NCBI GenBank assembly: GCA_012103455.1
Contig: WLWT01000001.1
Coordinates: 2,590,001-2,654,000, forward strand
Direction of reading: 5' to 3'
Source: Gammaproteobacteria bacterium
Lineage (GTDB): Bacteria; Pseudomonadota; Gammaproteobacteria; HK1
Length of the DNA stretch: 64,000 nt
Shown here: positions 35,965-45,747 of the stretch, one piece after another
Numbering within the stretch: position 1 is the stretch's first letter
Layout: each line of letters opens with the position of its first letter
Program-made: the position numbers and the translations under genes
The notes under the pieces: model-generated
Told to the model about the DNA's origin: nothing
Databases searched by the model: none
Seen by the model: only the letters and a program-made list of their open reading frames with translations

Positions 35965-37734
35965 ATGAATCAGGCAATCCACAACAGCATCGTCAACTTC
36001 ATCTGGGGCATCGCCGACGACGTGTTGCGCGATGTCTATGTGCGCGGCAAGTACCGCGACGTGATCCTGCCGATGACCGTGATCCGCCGCCTCGACGCGC
36101 TTTTGGAGCCGAGCAAGGAAAAAGTCCTCGGCATGAAGAAGCAGCTGGACGGTGCCGGGATCGCCAACCAAGACGCCGCCCTCTGTCAGGCCTCGGGCGA
36201 GGCTTTTTACAACGTTTCGCTCTTTACCCTGCGCGACCTGAAGAACCGCGCCAAGCAGCAACAGCTCAAGGCCGATTTCGAAGCCTACCTGGACGGGTTT
36301 TCGCCCAACGTCCAGGAGATCCTCGAAAAGTTCAAGTTTCGCAACCAGATCCCAACTTTAATCGAGGCCGACATCCTCGGCCACCTGATCGAGAAGTTCC
36401 TCGACGCCCGTATCAACCTCAGTCCCAAGCCGGTGCAGGATGTGGACGGCAACGAGCTGCTCCCGGCGCTCGACAACCACTCCATGGGAACGATCTTCGA
36501 GGAGCTGATCCGCCGCTTCAACGAAGAGAACAACGAAGAGGCCGGAGAGCACTTCACGCCCCGCGACGTGGTCAAGCTCATGGCCGACCTGATTTTTCTG
36601 CCGGTAGCTGATGACATCGAATCCGGCACCTATCTCGTCTATGACGGGGCCTGCGGCACCGGCGGCATGCTGACCGTGGCGGAGGAACGCTTGGCCGAAC
36701 TGGCCCAGAGTCACGGCAAGGATGTCTCCATTCACCTGTTCGCTCAGGAGGTGCAGCCGGAAACCTACGCCATCTCCAAGGCCGACCTGCTGCTCAAAGG
36801 CGAAGGGGCCGAGGCCGAGAACATGAAGTACGGCTCCACGCTCTCCAGCGATGCCTTCCCGTCGCAGGCGTTCGACTTCATGCTCTCCAATCCGCCCTAC
36901 GGCAAGAGCTGGAAGACCGATCTGGAGCGCCTGGGTGGCAAGGGCGACATCAAGGACCCGCGCTTTGTCACCCAGCACGGCGATGACCCGGAATACAAGA
37001 TGCTCACGCGCTCCTCGGACGGGCAACTCATGTTCCTGGTCAACAAGCTCTCCAAGATGAAGCACACCACCCGCCTCGGCAGCCGCATCGCCGAGGTCCA
37101 CAACGGCTCGTCGCTCTTCACCGGCAACGCCGGTCAGGGCGAGAGCAACATCCGCCGCTGGATCATCGAAAACGACTGGCTGGAGGCCATCATCGCTCTG
37201 CCGGAAAACATGTTCTACAACACCGGCATTGCCACCTACATCTGGGTCCTGACCAACCGCAAGAGCGAAGAGCGTCGGGGCAAGATCCAGCTCATTGATG
37301 CCACCGAGTGGTTCGTGCCGCTGCGCCGCAACCTCGGCAAGAAGAACTGCGAGTTCTCCGAGGAACACATTCGCGCCATCAGCGACCTGGTGGTCAATCC
37401 GGTCGAAACCGAGAAATCCAAGATTTTTCCCACCGAGGCTTTCGGCTACTGGAAGGTGACGGTGGACCGACCACTGCGCCTTGCCGTTGACCTGAGCCCA
37501 GCCCGGCTGGAATGGTTCGAGCGGACCTGCGCCAAGGTCAAGGAAGAGCCGCTGGCCAAGCTGGCACGCCGCGTGGCCGAGACCCTCGGTGCCGAGCCGC
37601 ATCTGGACTTCAACGCCTTCATGGATGTCTGCGAGGCCGATGCCGACAAGCACGGCGTCAAGCTCATCGCCAAGCGCAAAAAGCTGTTGCAAAGCGAACT
37701 GTGCGACCCCCGCGAGGATCCGCACCGGTGCTGA
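35965..37734 (+). CDS. hsdM: Type I restriction-modification DNA methyltransferase HsdM (tail severed)
   Basis: A 589-residue N6-adenine methyltransferase subunit: the HsdM N-terminal helical domain (IVNFIWGIADDVLRDVYVRG), AdoMet motif DGACGTGGML (~227) and catalytic SNPPYG (~308). ATG 35965 aligns with family starts. Relatives of this subtype continue for another ~100 residues with an IKKVHKxGKA segment; here the frame ends at TGA 37732 after CDPREDPHRC, and that segment is found in the overlapping frame that begins at GTG 37728. A one-base deletion near 37720 is the simplest reason. HsdM and HsdS form the methylase; HsdR adds restriction. Confidence 0.88.
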   Translation: MNQAIHNSIVNFIWGIADDVLRDVYVRGKYRDVILPMTVIRRLDALLEPSKEKVLGMKKQLDGAGIANQDAALCQASGEAFYNVSLFTLRDLKNRAKQQQLKADFEAYLDGFSPNVQEILEKFKFRNQIPTLIEADILGHLIEKFLDARINLSPKPVQDVDGNELLPALDNHSMGTIFEELIRRFNEENNEEAGEHFTPRDVVKLMADLIFLPVADDIESGTYLVYDGACGTGGMLTVAEERLAELAQSHGKDVSIHLFAQEVQPETYAISKADLLLKGEGAEAENMKYGSTLSSDAFPSQAFDFMLSNPPYGKSWKTDLERLGGKGDIKDPRFVTQHGDDPEYKMLTRSSDGQLMFLVNKLSKMKHTTRLGSRIAEVHNGSSLFTGNAGQGESNIRRWIIENDWLEAIIALPENMFYNTGIATYIWVLTNRKSEERRGKIQLIDATEWFVPLRRNLGKKNCEFSEEHIRAISDLVVNPVETEKSKIFPTEAFGYWKVTVDRPLRLAVDLSPARLEWFERTCAKVKEEPLAKLARRVAETLGAEPHLDFNAFMDVCEADADKHGVKLIAKRKKLLQSELCDPREDPHRC

Positions 37735-38900
37735 AGAAGGTTCACAAGCCGGGCAAGGCCACGCCCGACCCCATCCACGGCCTGTTCGAGGCCGAGGTGA
37801 ACGGCAAGACCTGCGTGGTCGAGTACGAGCCGGATACCGCCCTGCGCGACAGCGAGCAGGTGCCGCTGCTGGAAGAAGGCGGTATCGAGGCGTTCTTCCG
37901 GCGCGAGGTGCTGCGTTATACCCCGGATGCCTGGATCGATCCGGGCAAGACGCTGGTGGGCTACGAGATCTCCTTCACCCGCCATTTCTACCGGCCCGCG
38001 CCCATGCGCACTCTGGATGAGATCAAGGCCGATATCTACGCCCTGGAGCAAGAAACCGAACTGCTCAAGGAGCAGAAGCAGAACGTCATCAACCAGACTG
38101 TGACCCGGGGGCTCGATCCCAAGGTCAAGCTCAAGCCCAGCGGCGGGGAATGGATCGGGGATATTCCAGAGCATTGGGAAGCCAGACGGCTCCGCACGTT
38201 GGCGGCGGTCAGGGCTAGTGGCATCGACAAGAACACGAATGAGGACGAAGTCCCGGTCATGCTCTGTAACTACGTGGACGTTTACAAGAACGACCGCATC
38301 ACCACTGCTATCGATTTCATGAAGGCCACGGCCACGCTGGAAGAGATTCGCGCTTTTGAGCTGAGAGCGGGCGACGTGATCATCACCAAGGATTCCGAAA
38401 GTTGGGACGACATAGCGATCCCCACTTTCGTTCCCGAGGCGCTGCCGGGCATCGTATTATGCGCCTATCACTTGGCCTTGATTAGACCGTTCTCAGGTGA
38501 AATCGAAGGCGAGTTCCTTTTCAGAGCCTTCTGTTCCGACCCAGTGGCAGACCAGTTCCGGGTTGCCGCCACCGGCGTGACTCGCTTTGGCTTGGCGCAA
38601 GGTGCAATCAAGGGGGCGTTCTTCCCGCTTCCACCGCTGGAGGAACAGCGAGCGATTATTGCCCATATAAATGAGAAGTGCGCCGAGATCAGTAAGGCGA
38701 CTTCAAGAGCCGAGCGCGAGATCGAGCTGATGCGTGAATACCGCACCCGGCTGATTTCCGACGTGGTCACCGGCCAGGTGGATGTGCGCGATATCGAGGT
38801 GCCGGAAGTTGCCGAGGACGAGCTGCTGGCGCTGGAAGAGGACATCGGCGAGTCCGACGACGCGATCGATGACGAGGGGGACATGGATGAAACCGACTGA
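37728..38900 (+). CDS. HsdM C-terminal tail fused to a single-TRD HsdS specificity half
   Basis: The first ~105 residues are the missing HsdM tail (LKKVHKPGKATPDPIHGLFE to MRTLDEIKADIYALEQETE). They run straight into the central conserved region of an HsdS (LLKEQKQNVINQTVTRGLDP, PSGGEWIGDIPEHWE), then one target-recognition domain (~residues 140-290), and the distal helix LEEQRAIIAHINEKC. TRD1 is absent, so the fusion joined HsdM to the middle of HsdS by an internal deletion. Half-HsdS proteins with one TRD can dimerise and give symmetric recognition sites (known for NgoAV and EcoDXXI variants). GTG 37728 overlaps the hsdM stop, so coupled translation is possible. Confidence 0.75.
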   Translation: MLKKVHKPGKATPDPIHGLFEAEVNGKTCVVEYEPDTALRDSEQVPLLEEGGIEAFFRREVLRYTPDAWIDPGKTLVGYEISFTRHFYRPAPMRTLDEIKADIYALEQETELLKEQKQNVINQTVTRGLDPKVKLKPSGGEWIGDIPEHWEARRLRTLAAVRASGIDKNTNEDEVPVMLCNYVDVYKNDRITTAIDFMKATATLEEIRAFELRAGDVIITKDSESWDDIAIPTFVPEALPGIVLCAYHLALIRPFSGEIEGEFLFRAFCSDPVADQFRVAATGVTRFGLAQGAIKGAFFPLPPLEEQRAIIAHINEKCAEISKATSRAEREIELMREYRTRLISDVVTGQVDVRDIEVPEVAEDELLALEEDIGESDDAIDDEGDMDETD

Positions 38901-41832
38901 CACCAGCGAGAAGGGCCTGGAGTCGATCATCGTCGCCTCACTCGTGGAGAAAGCTGGATACGTTCAGGGCGACCCGCAGGATTTCGACCGGGAACACGCC
39001 ATCGACCTGGCCAAGCTGCTGCAATTCCTCGCCTCCACCCAGCCCGATACCTATGAGGCGCTTGGCATCGAAGAGGAAGGCCCCAAGCGCACCCAGTTCC
39101 TGCACCGCCTACAGGGCGAGATCGCCAAGCGTGGTGTGGTGGATGTGCTGCGCGGCGGCATCAAGCACGGCCCGGCGCATTTGGACCTTTTCTACGGCAC
39201 GCCGACCCCGGGTAACGTGAAGGCGGCCGAACGGTTCGTGGCCAACATCTTCAGCGTCACGCGTCAATTGAGATATAGCCGCATCGAGACGGCCCTCGCC
39301 CTCGACCTGGCCGTGTTCATCAACGGGCTGCCCATCGCCACCTTCGAACTCAAGAACAAACTCACCAAGCAGACGGTGTTCGACGCTGTGCAGCAGTACC
39401 AGCGCGACCGTGACCCGAAGGAGCTGCTATTTCAGTTCGGCCGCTGCGTCGTGCATTTTGCTGTGGATGATCACCAGGTGCGTTTTTGTACCCACCTCAA
39501 GGGTAAGGGTTCGTGGTTTCTGCCCTTCAACAAAGGCTGTAACGACGGCGCAGGCAATCCGCCCAACCCGGCCGGGCTCGCCACTGACTATTTGTGGAAG
39601 GAGACCCTCTCCAGGGCGGGTTTGACCGACATTCTGGAGAACTACGCCCAGGTGGTGGAGGAAAAAGACGAGAAGACCGGCAAAAAGACGTACAAGCAGA
39701 TCTTCCCCCGCTACCACCAGTTGACGGTGGTGCGCCTGCTCCTGGCCGATGCCGCTGAAAGCGGCGTCGGCAGGCGCTACCTGATCCAGCACTCGGCGGG
39801 CAGTGGCAAGAGCAACTCCATCACTTGGCTGGCGCATCAGCTTGTGGGGCTTGAGCATGAGAGCAAAGCGCTGTTCGACTCGGTCATCGTGGTCACCGAC
39901 CGGCGAGTGCTCGACAAACAAATTCGCGACACCATCAAGCAATTCGCCCAGGTCGCGGCGAGCGTTGGTCATGCGGAACACTCCGGCGACTTGCGAAAAT
40001 TCCTCTACGCCGGGAAGAAGATCATCCTCACCACGGTTCAGAAGTTTCCATTCATTCTCAACGAAATTGGCGACCTGAAGAGCAGCCGGTTCGCCATCAT
40101 TATCGACGAGGCACACTCGAGTCAGGGCGGGAAAACCACCGCTGCAATGAACCAGGTGCTCGAGAGTGGCGCAGTCGCCGATGGGGAGGAGGAATCGTTC
40201 GAAGACAAGATCAACAAGATTATGGAAGGCCGGAAGATGGTGACCAATGCCGGCTACTTCGCCTTCACGGCGACTCCGAAGAACAAGACCCTGGAGATCT
40301 TCGGAGAGCCGGATCCGCAGACTGACGGCGCCGTGAAGCACCACCCGTTCCACAACTACACGATGAAGCAGGCCATCCAGGAGGGCTTCATCCTCGATGT
40401 GCTGAAGAATTACACCCCGGTGGAGAGCTACTATCGCCTGGCCAAGACGGTGGAGGACGACCCGCTCTTCGACGCCAAGAAGGCACAGAAAAAGCTGCGC
40501 CGCTATGTGCAGTCCCATGAGCACGCCATCCGCGAGAAGGCTGAGATCATGGTGGACCACTTCCATGCGCAGGTGATAGGTCACCGCAAGATCGGCAGCC
40601 TGGCCCGAGCGATGGTCATCACCAACGGCATCCAGCGGGCCATCCAGTACTTCCGTGCCTTCAGAAACTACCTCAAGGAAAGCAAGAGCCCCTACCAGCC
40701 AATCGTGGCGTTCTCTGGTGAGCATGAATACGGAGGCAGGAACGTCACCGAAGCAACCCTGAACGGTTTTCCCAGCAGCCAGATCCCGGACAAGGTGCAG
40801 CAGGACCCGTACCGCTTTCTGATCGTCGCCGACAAGTACCAGACCGGCTACGACGAACCCCTGCTGCACACGATGTACGTGGACAAGGCGCTCTCCGGCA
40901 TCAAGGCGGTGCAGACCCTCTCGCGCCTCAATCGCGCCCACCCGCAGAAGCACGACACCTTTGTGCTCGATTTCTACAACGACTCGGAGACGATCCGGAA
41001 GTCGTTCGAGCCTTATTACCGTACCACCATCCTCAGTGACGAGACCGACCCCAACAAGCTGCACGATCTGAAGTCGGATCTGGGCGCCTATCAGGTCTAC
41101 TCGCAGGCGCAAATCGACGACCTTGTAGGACTCTATTCGAATGGTTCAGATCGCGACAAACTCGACCCAGTCCTGGACGCTTGCGTGGCCACCTACAACG
41201 CCGATCTTGACGAAAACGGCCAGGTGGACTTCAAGGGCAAGAGCAAGGCCTTCGTCCGCACCTACGGCTTTCTGTCCTCGATCCTGCCGTACTCGAATGC
41301 TGATTGGGAGAAACTATCGATTTTCCTGAATTTTCTGATCCCGAAGCTTCCCGTACCCAAGGAAGAAGACCTCTCCCGGGGCATCCTCGAGGCCATCGAT
41401 ATGGATAGCTACCGTGTCGAGGTCAAAACCAGCCTGAAGATTGGCCTTCCTGATCAGGATGCGGAAGTCGGACCGGTTCCGACCAGCGGCGGCGGCCGCA
41501 AGCCGGAACCGGAGCTGGACCAACTGAGCAACATCATCAAGGCGTTCAACGACCAGTTCGGCAACATCGATTGGAAGGATGCCGACAAGATCCGCGAGGT
41601 GATCGCGGAGGAAATCCCGGCCAAGGTGGCGGCGGACGCGGCCTATCAGAACGCTATGAAGAACAACGACAAGAAGACCGCCCGGATTGAGCACGACGCC
41701 GCGCTACAGCGGGTCATGATCGACCTGCTGGCCGACCACACTGAGCTGTTCAAGCAGTTCAGCGACAACCCGTCGTTCAAGAAATGGCTGGGCGATACCA
41801 TCTTCGGGGTAACGTACCAGGAGGCATCGTGA
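38887..41832 (+). CDS. hsdR: Type I restriction enzyme HsdR
   Basis: A 981-residue motor/nuclease subunit. The N-terminal endonuclease domain has the PD-(D/E)xK-type FELKNKLTKQT (~153); the helicase core has Walker A HSAGSGKSNS (~301), DEAH box IIIDEAHSSQGG (~405), motif III TATPKNKT (~460) and the later SRLNRAHPQK. ATG 38887 overlaps the end of the HsdS-like frame by 14 bases and follows a GAGGGGG site. Full length and undamaged, unlike its partners. DNA cleavage requires a functional HsdM/HsdS, so restriction activity depends on whether the rearranged specificity subunit works. Confidence 0.93.
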   Translation: MKPTDTSEKGLESIIVASLVEKAGYVQGDPQDFDREHAIDLAKLLQFLASTQPDTYEALGIEEEGPKRTQFLHRLQGEIAKRGVVDVLRGGIKHGPAHLDLFYGTPTPGNVKAAERFVANIFSVTRQLRYSRIETALALDLAVFINGLPIATFELKNKLTKQTVFDAVQQYQRDRDPKELLFQFGRCVVHFAVDDHQVRFCTHLKGKGSWFLPFNKGCNDGAGNPPNPAGLATDYLWKETLSRAGLTDILENYAQVVEEKDEKTGKKTYKQIFPRYHQLTVVRLLLADAAESGVGRRYLIQHSAGSGKSNSITWLAHQLVGLEHESKALFDSVIVVTDRRVLDKQIRDTIKQFAQVAASVGHAEHSGDLRKFLYAGKKIILTTVQKFPFILNEIGDLKSSRFAIIIDEAHSSQGGKTTAAMNQVLESGAVADGEEESFEDKINKIMEGRKMVTNAGYFAFTATPKNKTLEIFGEPDPQTDGAVKHHPFHNYTMKQAIQEGFILDVLKNYTPVESYYRLAKTVEDDPLFDAKKAQKKLRRYVQSHEHAIREKAEIMVDHFHAQVIGHRKIGSLARAMVITNGIQRAIQYFRAFRNYLKESKSPYQPIVAFSGEHEYGGRNVTEATLNGFPSSQIPDKVQQDPYRFLIVADKYQTGYDEPLLHTMYVDKALSGIKAVQTLSRLNRAHPQKHDTFVLDFYNDSETIRKSFEPYYRTTILSDETDPNKLHDLKSDLGAYQVYSQAQIDDLVGLYSNGSDRDKLDPVLDACVATYNADLDENGQVDFKGKSKAFVRTYGFLSSILPYSNADWEKLSIFLNFLIPKLPVPKEEDLSRGILEAIDMDSYRVEVKTSLKIGLPDQDAEVGPVPTSGGGRKPEPELDQLSNIIKAFNDQFGNIDWKDADKIREVIAEEIPAKVAADAAYQNAMKNNDKKTARIEHDAALQRVMIDLLADHTELFKQFSDNPSFKKWLGDTIFGVTYQEAS

Positions 41833-42040
41833 TCGGCGCCCACGGAATCCTCGTTGAGGACGGAAACGAAGAGTCGGGCGCTTGACTGAATCGGTCGGGG
41901 TTCGATGAGGAGGAATAGTAAATGGCAGACTCTTTCACGACGCAGAGACGTGAGTGAGGAGCAGGTCGAACAGTGCACCTTGCTCCGCTTACGATGCTAT
42001 CTCATTGTCGATAACCAGCATCGTGTGTCGTCGAACTTTT

Positions 42041-42937
42041 TTACCTGCGTCTTCTCTTAGAGGGCCATGGCAGATTGCCATCCAGTTCTTCCAAGAGTGG
42101 TTCGGCCTCGTCATCATAGTCACTACGCTGATCGGACCGTTCGAGGCTTTGATCAAACCAGATTAGCGAAAGGCACTGATCCCATTCCCGTAAGAGGATC
42201 GCTTCTTCGGCCAGCATCGGGCGGCTTTTGATCCCGCCGTTAAACCACACATCCGATGCAAGTTCGTCATAGTCCTCGGTCTTGGATGAGTCTTGGGTGA
42301 GGCGGAACGCGACGCTTCCCTTCGGAAGGGAAATATTGAAGTCGATCCAGCCCTTAATCTCGTTCAGATACTTCGAACGGGAAACGTAGCGGATATGTCC
42401 GGCCTCACTCAACACGAACGCGCAGGGTTCATTCGCGTTGACCGCGAAGCGCGAACCTGTCGTAGTCAGTGATGCCTTGTATCTTTGTGCCAAATCCTTC
42501 ACAGCAGCCAGTGAAATCTCTGTATCGCTGACATCTTTGCTGAAGAGGTCGTAAGGCAGCAGACACTCCGCTGCAAACACGTCGCACAACATTTCCTCCT
42601 GAGGACGGCGACCGTAACGCATCAGGGTATCTGTCCTCAGCTTTGGTCCCTGATGCTTTGAGGGTAGTTCGAGAACAATATGGGCGATTTCATGGAGAAC
42701 GGTGAACCACTGACGTTCCTCCCGGTGATTGCCGTTAACAATGATGACGTGTTTGCCTTTGATTTGGGTCGTTTGGCCGGATTCATCATCGTTCAAATCA
42801 TGGACGATCTTGATCCTGGCGTTCGCAGCAGTGGCGAAGGGCTCGAGATCGATTGGTACGGATGAAACGCCAATGTCCCGAATGAGCTTCCGGGCTTTCA
42901 TGATGGCCTGGAATTCCAGGCGTTGGAAATCGCTCAT
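42041..42937 (-). CDS. ImmA/IrrE-family metallopeptidase, CapP-like CBASS regulator
   Basis: A 298-residue cytoplasmic protease. The zinc motif HEIAH is at residues 82-86, with a further acidic ligand region around E116-E124 (FAAECLLPYDLF), as in ImmA/IrrE. The C-terminal half is a sensor-like domain. It directly follows the XRE gene on the same strand (one base apart), and the pair diverges from the CBASS operon. In known CBASS loci CapP cleaves the repressor CapH after DNA damage; this arrangement is the same, so the role is inferred from gene order plus domain identity. Confidence 0.85.
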   Translation of the reverse strand: MSDFQRLEFQAIMKARKLIRDIGVSSVPIDLEPFATAANARIKIVHDLNDDESGQTTQIKGKHVIIVNGNHREERQWFTVLHEIAHIVLELPSKHQGPKLRTDTLMRYGRRPQEEMLCDVFAAECLLPYDLFSKDVSDTEISLAAVKDLAQRYKASLTTTGSRFAVNANEPCAFVLSEAGHIRYVSRSKYLNEIKGWIDFNISLPKGSVAFRLTQDSSKTEDYDELASDVWFNGGIKSRPMLAEEAILLREWDQCLSLIWFDQSLERSDQRSDYDDEAEPLLEELDGNLPWPSKRRRR

Positions 42938-43321
42938 TCAGACCTCTTCGTCGTCGAAGAGCGCGGCCAGACGATCGATGTGTCTGCGCCACTCGTCTTT
43001 CGACTCAGGACGCTTTCCCCGGAAACTCATCTGATAAGACGGCTCAAGAAGGTCGAGCGGGCGCTCCTCGTCTTCAATGAAGACATCGACGAGTTCTTCG
43101 TTCATCGATTTCCCGACAAGCAGCCTGAGTAGGCGGGCGCGGCGGGGCGTGAGCTTCAAGTTTCGGACGAACGAATCAATGACCTGTTCGGACGGTGCCG
43201 TCTTTTCGTCCTTCTCCAGCCGGTGAATGTATGCGTGGTCGATCTCACAGAGTTTACCCAGTTCCCGCAAACTCAGGCCGCGCTCTTCCCGGAATCTCTT
43301 CAAGGCATAACCGAATGACAT
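42938..43321 (-). CDS. XRE-family repressor, CapH-like CBASS regulator
   Basis: A 127-residue protein with an N-terminal helix-turn-helix (ALKRFREERGLSLRELGKLC, HAYIHRLEKDEK, residues 6-40) and a C-terminal helical/dimerisation part. Its start is 40 bases from a perfect palindrome (43361-43379) in the divergent promoter region, the natural operator. It lies one base upstream of the ImmA/IrrE gene. CapH represses CBASS until CapP cleaves it. The genes are on the opposite strand to the CBASS effector operon, as in described CapH/CapP loci. Confidence 0.85.
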   Translation of the reverse strand: MSFGYALKRFREERGLSLRELGKLCEIDHAYIHRLEKDEKTAPSEQVIDSFVRNLKLTPRRARLLRLLVGKSMNEELVDVFIEDEERPLDLLEPSYQMSFRGKRPESKDEWRRHIDRLAALFDDEEV

Positions 43322-43360
43322 CAGAGTCCTCTTGACAGGCTTCCCGGCTACCTATACGGT

Positions 43361-43379
43361 GTTGTCTATACTAGACAAC
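43361..43379. promoter_or_regulatory. Perfect palindromic operator in the CBASS divergent promoter
   Basis: GTTGTCTA-TAC-TAGACAAC has exact 8-bp arms with a 3-bp spacer. On the minus strand TTGTCT and TATAGG (spacing 16) resemble a promoter for the CapH-like gene that overlaps the palindrome; a TTGACA-like element lies at 43332 on the plus strand. Binding here would repress both directions. Confidence 0.72.
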
Positions 43380-43480
43380 AGACAGGTGTATCTCTCAGAA
43401 ATATAGCTGATTTCCGCGTTTTAGACTACTTGGTGCCCCGTCGTCTGCTCAGGCATACACCATAACCAAGCAGGCGCTTT

Positions 43481-44548
43481 TTGACAATCGAATCTGCCCG
43501 TCATGGCGGGCGTCTGAGTTTCGGAGCGGGAGGCGCAAAAGGCCGCATCCTGTGCATAGACGGGGGCGGAATCCTCGGTACGTTTCCTGCCGCCTTTCTA
43601 GCCGGCCTCGAACAGCACCTGCAAGGCCGGCCGGTGGGGTCGTACTTCGACCTGATAGCGGGCACCTCCACGGGAGGCAGCATCGCCATTGGGTTGGCGA
43701 TGGGGTTGCGCGCCTCGGACCTTCTCGAACTCTACGAAAAGCGAGGTCCGGAGATTTTTGGGCAGGGGCGCGGGCCGATCACAGATTTCATCTTGGACAA
43801 GCTGCGGTTCGGTCGTCAGCTCGTTATAAACAAACACGATTCAGGGCCACTGCGGACCGCCCTGGAAGGAACACTCGGCGACAAGCGGATCGGCGACGCT
43901 GCCACCCGGCTCCTTATCCCTGCATGGAATCCGGTCGCGCGCTCTGTCTACATCTACAAGACGGCGCATCATCCGCGCCTTCGCAACGATTACAAATCTC
44001 TTGCTGTCGATGCGGCTCTGGCCACCGCTGCGGCGCCGACTTATTTTCGCCAGCACGTCACGCAACACGCGGTCGGACTGACAGACGGCGGTACGTGGGC
44101 GAATAACCCCACAGCCCTCGCTGTTGTCGAGGCGATCACGATGCTGGGCTGGCCGGGCGAATCCCTCCACGTCCTTAGTCTCGGCTGCCTGGAAGAGACT
44201 TATACCATCCGCAAGTGGGCTGGCATCGGAACACTCGGTGCCAAAGTCATCAAGCTGTTCATGGACGGGCAGTCGCACAGCGCGATGGGGATCGCCAAGC
44301 TGCTCACCGGCCACGAGCATGAACGCACGGCCATACATCGCATCAACCACACAGCCCCCCACAGCGCCTACAAGATGGATGACGCGCGTGTCATTCAGGA
44401 CCTCAAGGGGCTGGGTTATTCCTTCGCACGTGATCGGCAACCGGTTCTCGATCCCGTGTTCTTCAGCCAGCCGGCAGAGGCATTCGTCCCGGTCTATGTG
44501 CTGGGTCAGGAACCGGAGAAGGCATCAACAGAGAGGGTCTGCGCATGA
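43481..44548 (+). CDS. Patatin-like phospholipase, CapV-type CBASS effector
   Basis: A 355-residue lipase. It has the oxyanion-hole DGGG (27-30), nucleophile elbow G-T-S63-T-G and the catalytic aspartate D202 in TDGG. These are the patatin dyad. In CBASS, cyclic nucleotides from the CD-NTase activate CapV to degrade the inner membrane and kill the infected cell. No ATG is available near the N-terminus; TTG 43481 is assumed. The ATGA overlap with the CD-NTase gene shows tight coupling. It is first in the effector operon, downstream of the palindromic operator. Confidence 0.9.
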   Translation: MTIESARHGGRLSFGAGGAKGRILCIDGGGILGTFPAAFLAGLEQHLQGRPVGSYFDLIAGTSTGGSIAIGLAMGLRASDLLELYEKRGPEIFGQGRGPITDFILDKLRFGRQLVINKHDSGPLRTALEGTLGDKRIGDAATRLLIPAWNPVARSVYIYKTAHHPRLRNDYKSLAVDAALATAAAPTYFRQHVTQHAVGLTDGGTWANNPTALAVVEAITMLGWPGESLHVLSLGCLEETYTIRKWAGIGTLGAKVIKLFMDGQSHSAMGIAKLLTGHEHERTAIHRINHTAPHSAYKMDDARVIQDLKGLGYSFARDRQPVLDPVFFSQPAEAFVPVYVLGQEPEKASTERVCA

Positions 44549-45747
44549 CTATCGATGTCAGGAAGTATTCTGCGTTTCTCGAACAGATCGCGTGCGAGAT
44601 TGATATCCCGCCCAGTAAGTATCAGGACGCCGTGGACAGGTATCAGGCCGTGGGGCGCTGGCTTGAAGACGGGGAGTATCCCGATTGCCATGGCGAGCCC
44701 AGTATATGCGTACAGGGATCGTTTCGGCTGGGAACCGTCACGCGGCCCATCCGTGACGGGATCGAGGCGAGCTACGATATTGACCTCGTCTGTGAATTGG
44801 CGACGCAAAAGGACCGGACTACACCGCGGGCCGTCAAAGCCATGGTCGGCGATCGTCTCCGGGAGCATGGGACGTACCGGAAGCTTCTCGATTTCGAGGG
44901 CCGCCGGTGCTGGACACTGGAATACGCCGAGCAGGGTGGCGTGGGCTTCCATCTGGATGTTCTGCCTGCTGTCCCCGATGCGCGAGGGCTTCTGGACACC
45001 GCGATCGCGATCACCGATAAGACGGACAACACTTACACCTGGTCAGCCAGCAATCCCCGCGGCTATGGGGACTGGTTTGACCGCAAGAACGCAATCGCCT
45101 TCCAGCGCGTTGCCTTCGAACAGAAGCAAAATATCCAGCGCCGGGAATCTCTGGTTTATGCCAGTATCGATGAGGTTCCGGACCAGCTAGTCCGCACACC
45201 GCTCCAACGTTCAATTCAACTCATGAAGCGGCATCGTGATCTGCGCTTCAATCATCATGACCGCATCGACTACGCGCCGATCTCGATTATCGTCACCACG
45301 CTTGCAGCGCATCTCTACGGCAGCGAGCCGGACGTGTATTCCGCTCTGTCAGGCATCGTCGGCAAGCTCCATGCGCACGCGGCGCTCGTCGAGGGCAGGG
45401 CCATCGAGCCAGCGGTGGCGGCGATGGGGCTCGTCCAGCGTCGGGCAGACGGAACGTGGTATATCGGAAACCCGGTCAAGCCGGATGAGAACTTCGCCGA
45501 CCGCTGGCATGAAGATAACCATGCACGCGCACGTGCGTTCTTTGCCTGGGTGGATGCTCTCCATAAGGACCTTCTCAACATCCTCGGCGAGACGAATCCG
45601 CGCCTGCTCAAGGAACGCCTGGGCCGCGCTTTGGGTGCGGCGGCGGTAGCCAAGCACTTCGATATGCTGGTTCCGCCGGAGCCGGTGCTCGACACACCGC
45701 CGCGCATTCACATCACCAGGCCTGCTAAGCCCTGGAGGGAAGATTGA
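44545..45747 (+). CDS. CD-NTase (cGAS/DncV-like nucleotidyltransferase) of CBASS
   Basis: A 400-residue SMODS-type enzyme. Active-site features are Q57-G-S59-F, the paired aspartates D78-I-D80 and the third carboxylate D138 in FHLDVLP. It would make the cyclic di- or trinucleotide that activates the phospholipase; the exact product cannot be told. The C-terminus ends PAKPWRED, a flexible tail of the sort modified by Cap2-type conjugation enzymes, though it lacks a terminal glycine. It overlaps both neighbours by four bases. Confidence 0.9.
   Translation: MTIDVRKYSAFLEQIACEIDIPPSKYQDAVDRYQAVGRWLEDGEYPDCHGEPSICVQGSFRLGTVTRPIRDGIEASYDIDLVCELATQKDRTTPRAVKAMVGDRLREHGTYRKLLDFEGRRCWTLEYAEQGGVGFHLDVLPAVPDARGLLDTAIAITDKTDNTYTWSASNPRGYGDWFDRKNAIAFQRVAFEQKQNIQRRESLVYASIDEVPDQLVRTPLQRSIQLMKRHRDLRFNHHDRIDYAPISIIVTTLAAHLYGSEPDVYSALSGIVGKLHAHAALVEGRAIEPAVAAMGLVQRRADGTWYIGNPVKPDENFADRWHEDNHARARAFFAWVDALHKDLLNILGETNPRLLKERLGRALGAAAVAKHFDMLVPPEPVLDTPPRIHITRPAKPWRED

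Noticed and set aside
36358..37725. 455-codon open frame opposite hsdM
   Set aside because: Antisense shadow of hsdM; low-complexity valine/leucine/glutamate composition and no recognisable domain.
39427..41112. 561-codon open frame opposite hsdR
   Set aside because: It is antisense to a well-supported HsdR gene with all helicase motifs. Long antisense frames are expected in GC-rich coding DNA, and it has no motif of its own.
41922..41957. Short ATG frame after hsdR with a good GAGGAGG site
   Set aside because: It encodes only eleven residues before a stop; probably the truncated start of a lost gene rather than a functional peptide.
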